NCBI RefSeq assembly: GCF_025420585.1
Contig: NZ_JAOEGB010000012.1
Location: 1 to 64,000, forward strand
Reading direction: 5' to 3'
Source of the DNA: Planotetraspora sp. A-T 1434
GTDB lineage: Bacteria; Actinomycetota; Actinomycetes; Streptosporangiales; Streptosporangiaceae
Length of the DNA stretch: 64,000 nt
Made by a program: the position numbers and the translations under genes. The notes beneath the pieces are model-generated. The model was not told the origin of the DNA and ran no database searches. It was given only the letters and a program-made list of their open reading frames with translations. Positions 23,477-32,089 of this stretch are shown in pieces (the stretch's first letter is position 1; each line of letters starts with the position of its first letter).

Positions 23477-23772
23477 GTGATCATGCACAAAGTCCCGATC
23501 ATAGCCGCCGGCCAGGGCCCACTCCTTCCGTGATCATGCACGGGTTCCCCGTCATGGCGGCGGCCTGCGGCAACGTCCGGGTGATCATGCAGTTCCGCAC
23601 CCCGCATGATCACGGGCGGCGTAAACCCAGGTAGCGAGGGACATGCCGGAACCTGCGCATGATCACGACGCGGGTTTGCGCAGGACACGCAGTCACGCGG
23701 GGAACCTGTGCATGATCACGACGCGGGTTTGCGCAGGTCAGGAAGGCCCCGCGGGAATCTGTGCATGATCAC
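23477..23772. repeat. Array B: seven GTGATCATGCAC elements, two convergent half-arrays
   Basis: Forward units start at 23477, 23530 and 23581 (spacing 53, 51). Reverse units have their first base at 23772, 23719, 23666 and 23613 (spacing 53 each). The core is GTGATCATGCACAGGTTCC. Reverse units also share a spacer containing CCTGCGCAAACCCGCGTC. The array fills the 325-bp gap between two convergent genes and contains no gene. A transcript through it could fold back on itself. Confidence 0.9.
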
Positions 23773-23777
23773 GGCGA

Positions 23778-24851
23778 CTAGGTGCCGATGGGGTGCCAGA
23801 CGGTTTTGGTTTCGAGGAATGCCGTCATGCGGCCGGTTCCCGGGTCCGCCAGCCAGTCGACCTTGGCCGCGGGCGGCCGGAGGACGCGCTTGAGGTTCTC
23901 GGCGGCGAGTTCCTCGCACGTGACCGCCAGCTCCGCGTCGGCGCCCGTGAGGTCGATCGCGTTGACGTCCATGTGGCCCGCCAGCCACGGGGCGATCTCC
24001 GCGGCCGAGCCGGTGAGGATGTTCACCACGCCGCCCGGCAGGTCGGACGTGGCGAGCACCTCGGCCAGCGTGATCGACGGCAGCGGCGCCCGCTCCGACG
24101 CGACCACCACGCACGTGTTGCCCGTGACGATCACGGGAGCGATCACGCTGACGAGCCCGAGCAGCGGGCCCATCGGCGGAGCGACGACGGCCACCACACC
24201 GGTCGGCTCGGGGCTCGAGAGGTTGAAGTACGGCCCGGCGACCGGGTTGGCTGAGCCCTGGATCGCGCCGATCTTGTCCGACCACCCGGCGTACCACACG
24301 AGCCGGTCGACGGCCGCGTCCACCAGCTCGGCCGCCTTCTTCGCCGAGACGCCGTCGGCGTCCACCACCTCGGCGACGAACTGGGCCCGGCGACCCTCCA
24401 GCATCTCCGCGACGCGGTAGAGGATCTGGCCCCTGTTGTACGCGGTGGCGCCCGACCAGCCCGGGAACGCCTTGCGGGCGGCGGACACGGCGTCCCTCGC
24501 GTCCTTGCGGGACGCCTTGGACGCGTTCGCCAGGAACTCACCCTTTGAGGAGGTCACCACATAGGACCTTCCGCTCTCCGATCGCGGGAACGCGCCGCCG
24601 ATGAACAGCTTGTACGTCTTCCGCACGGCCAGACGCTCCATTGCCTGGGCGGCCACACGCTCACTCATCGAAGGATCCAATCTGGAGTGGCCGGGCCGGC
24701 CGGTAGGTCTGGCCGCACCGGCAGACTCCGCCCCGGTGGGCGAACCAGCCATGCCGTACGGCGAAGCGCTTCGAACGCTGGGCACGCGTGTAGCCGTAAC
24801 CCGCGCCGGCCCTGGCCCGGCGGACGAGGCGACGGCGGCGTCTGTCGTCAC
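23778..24851 (-). CDS. Aldehyde dehydrogenase superfamily protein lacking the catalytic domain
   Basis: 357 residues from a GTG at 24851 that overlaps the preceding stop as GTGA. A conserved start at 24668 (MSERVAAQAMERLAV) is the main alternative. Homology to ALDH covers the NAD-binding half (YKLFIGGAFPRSESGRSY to PLPSITLAEVLATSDLPGGVVNILTG). Where active ALDHs have the catalytic Glu (LELGGK) and Cys, this protein reads AIDLTGADAELAV and then stops after about 55 residues. It is therefore probably non-catalytic. It follows a complete ALDH and deoC in one operon, so it may pair with the active enzyme. Confidence 0.8.
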   Translation of the reverse strand: MTTDAAVASSAGPGPARVTATRVPSVRSASPYGMAGSPTGAESAGAARPTGRPGHSRLDPSMSERVAAQAMERLAVRKTYKLFIGGAFPRSESGRSYVVTSSKGEFLANASKASRKDARDAVSAARKAFPGWSGATAYNRGQILYRVAEMLEGRRAQFVAEVVDADGVSAKKAAELVDAAVDRLVWYAGWSDKIGAIQGSANPVAGPYFNLSSPEPTGVVAVVAPPMGPLLGLVSVIAPVIVTGNTCVVVASERAPLPSITLAEVLATSDLPGGVVNILTGSAAEIAPWLAGHMDVNAIDLTGADAELAVTCEELAAENLKRVLRPPAAKVDWLADPGTGRMTAFLETKTVWHPIGT

Positions 24852-26275
24852 ACTGCAAGGTACGCCTCCAGACCGTGCCGCCCGCCCTCACGGCCATAGC
24901 CGGACTCCTTGTAGCCGCCGAAGGGCGACGTGGGGTCGAAGCGGTTGAACGTGTTGGACCAGACGACGCCGGCCCGGAGCCGGGACGCCATCCACAGCAT
25001 GCGCGACCCCTTCTCCGTCCAGACACCGGCCGACAGCCCGTACGGCGTGTTGTTGGCCTTCTCCACGGCCTCGGCGGGAGTGCGGAACGTCAGCACGGAC
25101 AGGACCGGGCCGAAGATCTCCTCCCTGGCGATGCGGTGCGACTGCGCGACACCGGTGAAGATGGTGGGCGGGAACCAGTACCCCTTGTCGGGGATCGGAC
25201 ACGCCGGAGACCACCGCTCGGCCCCCTCCGACACACCCGCCTCCGACAACTCGCGGATCTTGGCGAGCTGGGCGGCCGAGTTGATCGCGCCGATGTCGGT
25301 GTTCTTGTCCAGCGGGTCGCCGAGCCTCAGCGTGGAGAGCCGCCGCTTGAGCGCGTCCAGCAACTCCTCGGCGACCGACTCCTGGACGAGCAGCCGGGAG
25401 CCCGCGCAGCAGACGTGGCCCTGGTTGAAGAAGATGCCGTTGACGATGCCCTCGACCGCCTGGTCCAGGGCCGCGTCGTCGAAGACGATGTTCGCGGCCT
25501 TGCCGCCGAGCTCCAGGGTGACCTTCTTCCTGGATCCGGCGACGCTCCGGGCGATCTGGCGGCCGACCTCGGTGGAGCCGGTGAAGGCCACCTTGTCGAT
25601 GTCGGGGTGGCGGACGAGCGCCGCACCCGTCTCGCCCGCCCCAGTCACGATATTGACGACGCCGGGCGGCAAATCGGCCTGCTGGCAGATCTCCGCGAAC
25701 GCCAGCGCCGTCAGCGGCGTGGTCTCGGCGGGCTTCAGCACCACCGTGTTACCGCAGGCCAGCGCGGGAGCGATCTTCCAAGCCAGCATGAGCAGAGGGA
25801 AGTTCCACGGGATGACCTGCCCGGCGACGCCCAGCGGCTTGGGGTCGGGGCCGAACCCGGCGTAGGACAGCTTGTCCGCCCAGCCCGCGTAATAGAAAAA
25901 GTGCGCCGCGACCAGCGGCAGGTCCACGTCGCGCGACTCGCGGATCGGCTTGCCGTTGTCGAGCGACTCCAGGACGGCCAGCTCACGGGCACGTTCCTGG
26001 ATGATCCGGGCGATCCGGAAGATGTACTTGGCCCGCTCGGATCCCGGCATGACCGACCAGACGGCGAACGCCTTCCTGGCGGCCTGCACGGCCCGGTCCA
26101 CGTCGGCCTCGCCCGCCCAGGCGACCTCGGCCAGAGCCTCCTCGCTCGCCGGGTTGACGGTCTTGTGCCGCTCCTCGGCGAGCGGCTCGGCCCACTCGCC
26201 GTTGATGAACAGGCCGTACGACGGCTTGATGTCGACGATGTCCCGCGACTCCGGCGCGGGTGCGTACTCGAACAT
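24848..26275 (-). CDS. Aldehyde dehydrogenase (NAD-dependent), deoxyribose-linked
   Basis: 475 residues. Complete ALDH: PWNFPLLMLAWKIAPALACGNTVVLKPAE (cofactor site), TLELGGKAANIVFDD (general-base Glu) and FFNQGHVCCAGSRL (nucleophile Cys). It begins 10 bp after the deoC stop, with GAGG as ribosome-binding site. DeoC cleaves 2-deoxyribose 5-phosphate to acetaldehyde and glyceraldehyde 3-phosphate, so oxidation of acetaldehyde to acetate is the likely job. The assignment of substrate is from context. Confidence 0.9.
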   Translation of the reverse strand: MFEYAPAPESRDIVDIKPSYGLFINGEWAEPLAEERHKTVNPASEEALAEVAWAGEADVDRAVQAARKAFAVWSVMPGSERAKYIFRIARIIQERARELAVLESLDNGKPIRESRDVDLPLVAAHFFYYAGWADKLSYAGFGPDPKPLGVAGQVIPWNFPLLMLAWKIAPALACGNTVVLKPAETTPLTALAFAEICQQADLPPGVVNIVTGAGETGAALVRHPDIDKVAFTGSTEVGRQIARSVAGSRKKVTLELGGKAANIVFDDAALDQAVEGIVNGIFFNQGHVCCAGSRLLVQESVAEELLDALKRRLSTLRLGDPLDKNTDIGAINSAAQLAKIRELSEAGVSEGAERWSPACPIPDKGYWFPPTIFTGVAQSHRIAREEIFGPVLSVLTFRTPAEAVEKANNTPYGLSAGVWTEKGSRMLWMASRLRAGVVWSNTFNRFDPTSPFGGYKESGYGREGGRHGLEAYLAV

Positions 26276-26285
26276 GGTCGCCGCC

Positions 26286-27224
26286 TCAGTCCAGGGTGAA
26301 GTAGTCGGGACCGGCATACCGGCCGGTGGCCATCTTCTGGCGCTGCATCAGCAGGTCGTTGAGGAGCGACGACGCGCCGAGCCTGAACCAGTCCGGGTCG
26401 AGCCAGTCGGGCCCGGCCGTCTCGTTGACCAGCACCAGATACTTGATCGCGTCCTTGGTCGTCCGGATGCCGCCCGCCGGCTTCACCCCGACCTTCCGGC
26501 CCGTGGCCGACAGGAAGTCGCGGACGGCCTCCAGCATGATCAGCGTCACGGGTAGCGTCGCGGCCGGCGACACCTTGCCGGTCGAGGTCTTGATGAAGTC
26601 GGCTCCCGCGATCATCGCCAGCCAGGACGCCCGGCGCACGTTGTCGTACGTCGCCAGCTCGCCCGTCTCCAGGATCACCTTCAGATGCGACTGCCCACAG
26701 GCGGCCTTGACCGCCGCGATCTCCTCGAAGACCTTGACGTGGTCACCGGCGAGGAACGCGCCGCGGTCGATCACCATGTCGATCTCGGCCGCCCCGGCGG
26801 CCACCGCGAGCGCGGTCTCGGTGACCTTCACCTCCAGCGACGAGCGGCCGCTCGGGAAGGCCGTGGCCACCGACGCCACCTTCACCCCCGAACCAGCAAG
26901 GGCCTGTACGGCTGTCGCGACCAGGTCGGGGTACACGCAGACCGCCGCTACGGCGGGGACGGAGGGGTCCATGGGGTCTGGCTGCATGGCCTTGGCGCAC
27001 ATCGCCCGGACCTTGCCGGGGGTGTCCGCGCCTTCGAGCGTCGTGAGGTCCACCATGCTGATGGCCAGGTCGATGGCCTGTTTCTTGGCCGTGGTCTTGA
27101 TGGATCGCGTCGCCAGCATCGCGGCTCTGGCGTCCGCGCCGACCCGGTCCACGCCGGGAAGGCCATGCAGGAACGCCCGTAGCGTCGAGGCGGAAGAGGC
27201 GACCTCCGCAAGCGGAGTAGTCAT
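26286..27224 (-). CDS. deoC: Deoxyribose-phosphate aldolase
   Basis: 312 residues, of the longer DeoC subgroup. The TIM barrel carries the Schiff-base lysine in ADFIKTSTGK, a second active-site lysine in VGVKPAGGIRT, and the conserved VCVYPDLVATAV and EIDMVIDRGAFLAGD segments. It catalyses the reversible aldol cleavage in nucleoside catabolism. The ATG at 27224 gives the family-typical start (TTPLAEVASSA); upstream in-frame sequence is not conserved-looking. First gene of deoC-ALDH-ALDH-like. Confidence 0.93.
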   Translation of the reverse strand: MTTPLAEVASSASTLRAFLHGLPGVDRVGADARAAMLATRSIKTTAKKQAIDLAISMVDLTTLEGADTPGKVRAMCAKAMQPDPMDPSVPAVAAVCVYPDLVATAVQALAGSGVKVASVATAFPSGRSSLEVKVTETALAVAAGAAEIDMVIDRGAFLAGDHVKVFEEIAAVKAACGQSHLKVILETGELATYDNVRRASWLAMIAGADFIKTSTGKVSPAATLPVTLIMLEAVRDFLSATGRKVGVKPAGGIRTTKDAIKYLVLVNETAGPDWLDPDWFRLGASSLLNDLLMQRQKMATGRYAGPDYFTLD

Positions 27225-27476
27225 AGTTGACACCGGTCCAGCATCGCTGACCGGTCCGATTGATTCCAAACTGGCCGCAGCCGAGGTGCTGCCGCTTTCT
27301 TTGGCAGTTCTGCCCGAAGCGATGGCCGCCACCCCATCTAAGGCGGCCATACGCACGTCTTAGGCGACCTACGCCCAAGGTTCCGCCGGAGATAAGGCAT
27401 CCGCCCGATGTGTCGGCAGGGGTCTTAGACCGAACCTTGAGTGTGTAAGGGAAGGGACGAACGAGGAGACACCGAA

Positions 27477-27641
27477 ATGGGTCCCGAACTGCACTACCAG
27501 ATCGTCATCAACCGCGCCGCCGAGCTTCAGGAGGAGGCCGCCAGCCACCGCCGGGCCCGCGAGGCCGTAGCCGGCCGGAAGGCTCACCGCACCGGGCAGC
27601 GGCGGCTGCGCGCGGTGTTCGGCAAGCCCCGCACCTCATGA
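27477..27641 (+). CDS. Small charged protein of unknown function
   Basis: 54 residues: MGPELHYQIVINRAAELQEEA, then an Arg/His-rich helix and a basic tail. GAGGAGAC lies upstream of the ATG at 27477. It resembles the short Arg-rich helical proteins found beside regulators in actinomycetes, but no family is recognised. Its stop is followed by an inverted repeat (CGGCCGGAGCCTCC..) and then by 20-bp tandem repeats. Confidence 0.6.
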   Translation: MGPELHYQIVINRAAELQEEAASHRRAREAVAGRKAHRTGQRRLRAVFGKPRTS

Positions 27642-27770
27642 AGCGCGTTCGAATGCCCGGCCGGAGCCTCCCTCCCGGCCGGGCTTTCCAGCCGCCCTGA
27701 CCGCAGCCCTGACCCGCCGGCCCCACGATCGGCCCTCACCCCGCCGCTCCGCAGGCCGTACCAGCCGCCC

Positions 27771-27850
27771 ATGCCGGCACACGCGAGCCCGGGCCGGCAC
27801 ACGCGAGCCCATGCCGGGACATGCGAGCCCATGCCGGCACACGCGAGCCC
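27771..27850 (+). repeat. Four 20-bp tandem repeats upstream of the LuxR regulator
   Basis: Units at 27771, 27791, 27811 and 27831 follow ATGCCGGCACACGCGAGCCC. Units 1 and 4 are identical, 2 and 3 differ by two or three bases, and a degenerate fifth begins at 27851. They lie within the 350-bp gene-free stretch before the regulator start at 27992. The rest of that stretch holds nothing recognisable. Confidence 0.92.
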
Positions 27851-27991
27851 GGCCGGACACGCCGCGACGTCCATTCGGGGGCACGTCGCGCGCCGTGTTC
27901 ACGGCAGGCACAACCTCCCGCGATACCGGCACAATCCCGACACACCGTTCACCGACCGATAAATCACGCGAAGCCATACAGAGGGCATGAC

Positions 27992-30892
27992 ATGCTTTAC
28001 GACATGACGCGCCGGGCTGTGAGCCCCGTCTTCGTCGGGCGGGATGCGGAACTGGAGACTTTGGACGAGGCGTTCGGCCAGGCCCGCAAGCAGGCAGCGG
28101 CGGCGGTGCTGGTCGGCGGCGAGGCGGGGGTCGGCAAGACCCGGCTGACGAGCCGGTTCGCCGAGCGGGCGAACCAGGACGGCGCTCACGTGCTCATCGG
28201 AGGGTGCGTCGAGCTTTCCACCGAGGGCCTGGCCTACGCCCCCTTCACGGCGGCGCTGCGCCAGCTCGTCAGGGAGACGAGCGCCGTGCAGGTGGCCGCC
28301 CTCCTCCCCGAGGGCGCCGCCCGCGAGCTCGCCCGGCTGCTTCCCGAGTTCGGCGAGCCCAGTGGCGACGGCGAGACCGAGTCCGCCCGCGCCCGGCTGT
28401 TCGAGCTGATCCTCGCCCTGCTGGAACGGCTGGCCGAGCGGCGGCCCGTGGTCCTCGTCATCGAGGACATCCACTGGGCCGACCGGTCGAGCCGCGACCT
28501 CATCGCCTTCCTGAGCCGCAATCTCAGGACCGCTCCCGTGCTCATGGTCATGACCTACCGGTCCGACGAACTGCACCGCACCCACCCCCTCCGGCCGGTG
28601 CTGGCCGAGCTGAGCCGGGTGGACGGCGTCATCCGGCTTGATCTGCCCCGGTTCACCCAGGAGGAGGTCGCCGCGCAGATGGCCGGCATCCTGGGCGTCA
28701 CGCCGGAGTTCGCCCGGGTCGACAAGGTCTTCGAGCGCAGCGGCGGCATCCCGCTGTTCGTCGAGGCGCTGCTCGACTGCGGGAACGACGGCTCGTTCCC
28801 CGAGTCACTCCACGACCTCATCATCGGCTCGGTCGAGCGGCTGCCCGAGGAGACCCAGCGGGCGCTGCGCACCGCCGCCGCGGGAGGGGTCAGGGTCGGG
28901 CACGACCTGCTCGCGGCGGTCAGCGGCCTGTCGGACGTCGATCTCGAAGACGCGTTGCGGCCCGCCATCGCGACGAACGTCCTCCAGGTGGCCGACGGCC
29001 GGGCCTACGCGTTCCGGCACGCTCTGATCCGCGAGGCCGTACACGACGAGCTGTTGCCGGGCGAGCACGCGCGGATGCACGCGCGCTACGCGGAGGAGAT
29101 CGACCGGGACCGGACGCTCGTCCCGCCCGGCCGGGCGGCCATAGAGATAGCGCACCACTGGCACTCGGCGCGCAACGACCTGTGGGCGCTCATCTCGGCC
29201 TGGGAGGCGGCGGAGAAGGCGGTCCACGCGTACGCCTACACCGAGCAGATCCAGCTCCTCGAACGCGTGCTGACCCTGTGGAACAAGGTCCCCGACGCTG
29301 CCGAGCGCATCGGCGTGGACCACGTCACGGTCCTGGAGCGTGCCTCCGAGGCGGCGTACGTCACCGACGAGATGGACCGCAGCATGAAGTTCGTGAAGGG
29401 CGCGCTGGCCGAACTCGACGAGACCACCTCGCCCGAGCGCGTGGCCGCGCTCATGGTGCGGATGGCCAACATCAAGGTCCAGAAGGGCAAGCCGGGCGCC
29501 CTCGACGACCTCCGGCACGCCGAGCGGCTCGTCCCCACGCCCAGCGACACGCGGGCCCTCGTGCTCGGGCGGCTCGGCACGCTGCTGATGGTGGCCGACC
29601 ACGTGATCGAGGGGACCGCGGTGACCCAGGAGGCGCTGCGCATCGCCCGCGAGAGGGGCGACGAGTGCCAGGAGGCCGATCTGCTTATCAACCTGGCGCT
29701 CGGGCACTCCATATCGGGAGACCTGGAGCGGACGTTCTCCACGAACGAGCGCGCTCTGGCGATCGGCACCCGCCTGAAGTCCGCCCGGGTCGTCCTCCGG
29801 GCGCTGGCGAACAACGTCGACTCGCTCGACAACCTGGGCCGCTCCGAGGAGGCGGTGGCGCTCGCCATCGAGGGCGAGAAGCTCGCACGGGAATACGGCA
29901 GGTACCGCCATCAGGGAGTCTTCATCGCCAACAACCGGGCGGAGGCGCTGGAGTCCCTGGGCCGCTGGGACGAGGCGATCGAGGTCGTCCAGCGTGCCAT
30001 GAGCATGGGTCCGTCCCTGCGGAACCGGTGGCATCTCCTGCGGGTCAGGGGCGACATCGCCATCGCGAGGGGCGAGGAGGACGTCGCCCAGGACATCCTC
30101 GCCGAGGTGGGCGCCTTCGCCCGCCAGCCCGAGGAGTGGGCCCAGGAGTGGACGAGCAACACCCGGCTCCTCCTGGCCTGGCATCTCCTCCGGGGCGAGC
30201 CGCTGAAGTCGCTCGAGGTGGCCGAAGGGGCGCTGACCAACCCCCCGCTGTCGAAGAAGGCCATGCTGGGCTGGCGGCTGCTCGCCGCGATCCGGATGGC
30301 CTGTGACGCCGCCGCGTCCATCGAGCCCGACAGGGTCGCCACCCTGCGGGCCAGGGGTGACGCACTCGCGGTCGACATGTACGGCGGCGGACCGGTGAGC
30401 GAGGCCTTCCGCCTCGTCTACGAGGGCGACTTCGACGCGGCGGCCGAGCGGTGGAAGGCGCTCGGGCGTCCCTACGTCCATAGCAAGGCGTTGCTGCACG
30501 CGGCCACCTCCGCCGCCGCGTCCGGCGACCGCGACGGCGTGGCCGTACGGCTCCGCGAGGCGTATCCGCTCGCCGTCGATCTCCGGGCGGTCCCTCTGGC
30601 CACCCAGATCGAGACCCTGGCCCGCCGCGTCGGCATCGCCCTCTCCGGTTCCGTACGGCACTCCCATTCCGTACGGCACGGCGCCCTGGACGAGCATGCC
30701 GCGCTGACCCCGCGTGAGCTTGAGGTGCTGCGGCTCGTGGCGGCCGGGCTGAGCAACCGGGACATCGCGGGCGAGCTGTTCATCTCGGCCAAGACGGTGA
30801 GCGTCCACGTGTCGAACATCCTGCCCAAGCTGGGCGTCTCCACCCGAGGGGAAGCGGCGGCCGCCGCGCACCGCCTCGCCCTCCTCGGCTAG
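27992..30892 (+). CDS. Large LuxR-family regulator with AAA/NTPase domain (LAL/MalT-like)
   Basis: 966 residues. Order: AAA_16-type NTPase (about 12-330) with Walker A GGEAGVGKTR at 43-51 and Walker B VLVIEDIHWAD; a TPR-like helical region (about 400-850); and a C-terminal LuxR helix-turn-helix (about 905-960: LTPRELEVLRLVAAGLSNRDIAGELFIS). Such proteins are ATP-controlled activators of pathway genes, including secondary-metabolite clusters. The target is not evident. GAGGG lies 6 bp before the ATG at 27992. Its stop is 1 bp from the convergent GDT1 gene's stop region. Confidence 0.9.
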   Translation: MLYDMTRRAVSPVFVGRDAELETLDEAFGQARKQAAAAVLVGGEAGVGKTRLTSRFAERANQDGAHVLIGGCVELSTEGLAYAPFTAALRQLVRETSAVQVAALLPEGAARELARLLPEFGEPSGDGETESARARLFELILALLERLAERRPVVLVIEDIHWADRSSRDLIAFLSRNLRTAPVLMVMTYRSDELHRTHPLRPVLAELSRVDGVIRLDLPRFTQEEVAAQMAGILGVTPEFARVDKVFERSGGIPLFVEALLDCGNDGSFPESLHDLIIGSVERLPEETQRALRTAAAGGVRVGHDLLAAVSGLSDVDLEDALRPAIATNVLQVADGRAYAFRHALIREAVHDELLPGEHARMHARYAEEIDRDRTLVPPGRAAIEIAHHWHSARNDLWALISAWEAAEKAVHAYAYTEQIQLLERVLTLWNKVPDAAERIGVDHVTVLERASEAAYVTDEMDRSMKFVKGALAELDETTSPERVAALMVRMANIKVQKGKPGALDDLRHAERLVPTPSDTRALVLGRLGTLLMVADHVIEGTAVTQEALRIARERGDECQEADLLINLALGHSISGDLERTFSTNERALAIGTRLKSARVVLRALANNVDSLDNLGRSEEAVALAIEGEKLAREYGRYRHQGVFIANNRAEALESLGRWDEAIEVVQRAMSMGPSLRNRWHLLRVRGDIAIARGEEDVAQDILAEVGAFARQPEEWAQEWTSNTRLLLAWHLLRGEPLKSLEVAEGALTNPPLSKKAMLGWRLLAAIRMACDAAASIEPDRVATLRARGDALAVDMYGGGPVSEAFRLVYEGDFDAAAERWKALGRPYVHSKALLHAATSAAASGDRDGVAVRLREAYPLAVDLRAVPLATQIETLARRVGIALSGSVRHSHSVRHGALDEHAALTPRELEVLRLVAAGLSNRDIAGELFISAKTVSVHVSNILPKLGVSTRGEAAAAAHRLALLG

Positions 30893-30893
30893 C

Positions 30894-31463
30894 TCATCTG
30901 AGCAACGGCTCGGCCAGCAGGAGGACGCCGAAGACGGCGAACGCGGCGGCCGCGCCGTACCTGATCCACTTCTCGGGCAGGTGCGCGCCGAGCAGGCGGC
31001 CGACGAGGATGGCGAGGGCGTCGGCGGCGACCATGCCCACCGTCGAGCCGATCCACGTGCCGAACCAGCCGTGCTGGGTGGCCAGCGTGATCGTCGCCAG
31101 CATGGTCTTGTCGCCGAGCTCGCTGAGGAAGAACGCGACCGTGACGGCGACGAACGCGTTGCGCGTCGTCCTGGCCGCCTTGCCAGACTCCTCGTCGCTC
31201 AGCTCGTCGCCGCGGAGCGTCCACGCGGCGAAGCCGAGGAACGCGATTCCCGCGGCGATCGAGATCGCGGTGGTGGGGAGGGCGTCGCCGATGAGGCCGC
31301 CGAGCCCCACGCTCACGAGGTGGACGACCGCCGTCGCGAGCGTGATCCCGGTGAGCACGGGTAACGGCTTGAACCGGGTCGCGAAGGTCATGGCCATGAG
31401 CTGGCTCTTGTCGCCGAGCTCGGCTACGAAGATCACGGCAAGGGATATCCAGAACGCCTGCAC
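30894..31463 (-). CDS. TMEM165/GDT1 family manganese (Ca/Mn) exporter
   Basis: 189 residues, six helices in two inverted halves. The twin signatures are VAELGDKSQLMAM (residues 13-25) and LSELGDKTMLATI, the cation/proton exchange motifs of UPF0016. The GTG at 31463 is chosen because GGAAAGG lies 7 bp upstream and the protein begins with the first helix. The upstream leader carries a manganese riboswitch, which is strong support for a role in Mn export. Confidence 0.92.
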   Translation of the reverse strand: MQAFWISLAVIFVAELGDKSQLMAMTFATRFKPLPVLTGITLATAVVHLVSVGLGGLIGDALPTTAISIAAGIAFLGFAAWTLRGDELSDEESGKAARTTRNAFVAVTVAFFLSELGDKTMLATITLATQHGWFGTWIGSTVGMVAADALAILVGRLLGAHLPEKWIRYGAAAAFAVFGVLLLAEPLLR

Positions 31464-31557
31464 GGGGTCGCCTTTCCTGGTGCGCGCGACCGGGCCGCCG
31501 TTCCGCACCCGGGGAGCTCGGGCACGACCTCGGCCCGGCAGCATGAATCGCATGCCT

Positions 31558-31669
31558 GTCGGGCCGAAGGTCTCGTCCGCCACGAGGGCCCCACGACCGG
31601 GCCTTGAGGAGCCAGGAAAGGCTCAGGCCAGTATGTCGATCAGTGGATTTTGGACTACTCCCCTTCGGG
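31558..31669 (-). promoter_or_regulatory. yybP-ykoY manganese riboswitch
   Basis: On the minus strand the leader reads GGGGAGTAG (31663-31655), then ATCGACATACTGGCCT with the conserved ATACTGG loop, paired arms CCTTTCCTGG..., and GACGAGACCTTCGGCCC (about 31576-31560). These are the conserved joining regions of the Mn-sensing yybP-ykoY aptamer. It ends about 95 bases before the GDT1 start codon, so control is likely at translation or a nearby terminator. The exact 3' boundary is approximate. Confidence 0.85.
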
Positions 31670-31715
31670 TGTTTCCGTCACAGTCTAACGGCCCCCACCC
31701 CGCCCCCCATTCCCC

Positions 31716-32075
31716 GTGATCATGCACAGGTTCCCGTATAGCGCTCCGACGTGCCCAAACACCGACCGTGATCATGCGCGGCTTCCGGCATGGCGCCCCC
31801 GACGTGCCCAAACACCGACCGTGATCATGCGCGAGTTCCCTGAGCAGTGGTCCAGCCTGCGGAAACGCCAATAATGATCATGCAATTCGCGTCGAATACC
31901 TACCGCCGCGCATGATCAGGGCAAGGCTCCGGCGGGGCGGCCTGGATTTCAGGGAAGGCGTGCACGATCGCGACCGGCGGTTGCGCTGGCAGCTCAGGAG
32001 TCAGGGAAGGTATGCATGATCACGACCGGCGGTTGCGCTGGGAGCTCAGGAGTCGGGGAAGGTATGCATGATCAC
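31716..32075. repeat. Array C: eight GTGATCATGCAC elements, two convergent half-arrays
   Basis: Forward units start at 31716, 31768, 31821 and 31874 (52, 53, 53 bp). Reverse units have first bases at 32075, 32023, 31971 and 31919 (52 bp each). Unit 1 is GTGATCATGCACAGGTTCCC. The reverse copies share a near-identical spacer (CCAGCGCAACCGCCGG), and forward copies 2 and 3 share CGTGCCCAAACACCG. The array lies between murB and the riboswitch, and its edge is 14 bp past the murB stop. Confidence 0.9.
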
Positions 32076-32089
32076 GCGGGGTTTGGGGG

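Noticed and set aside
21711-32075. CRISPR arrays as an explanation for the regularly spaced repeats
   Set aside because: The spacers share sequence, units occur in both orientations, the repeat is short and imperfect and there are no cas genes.
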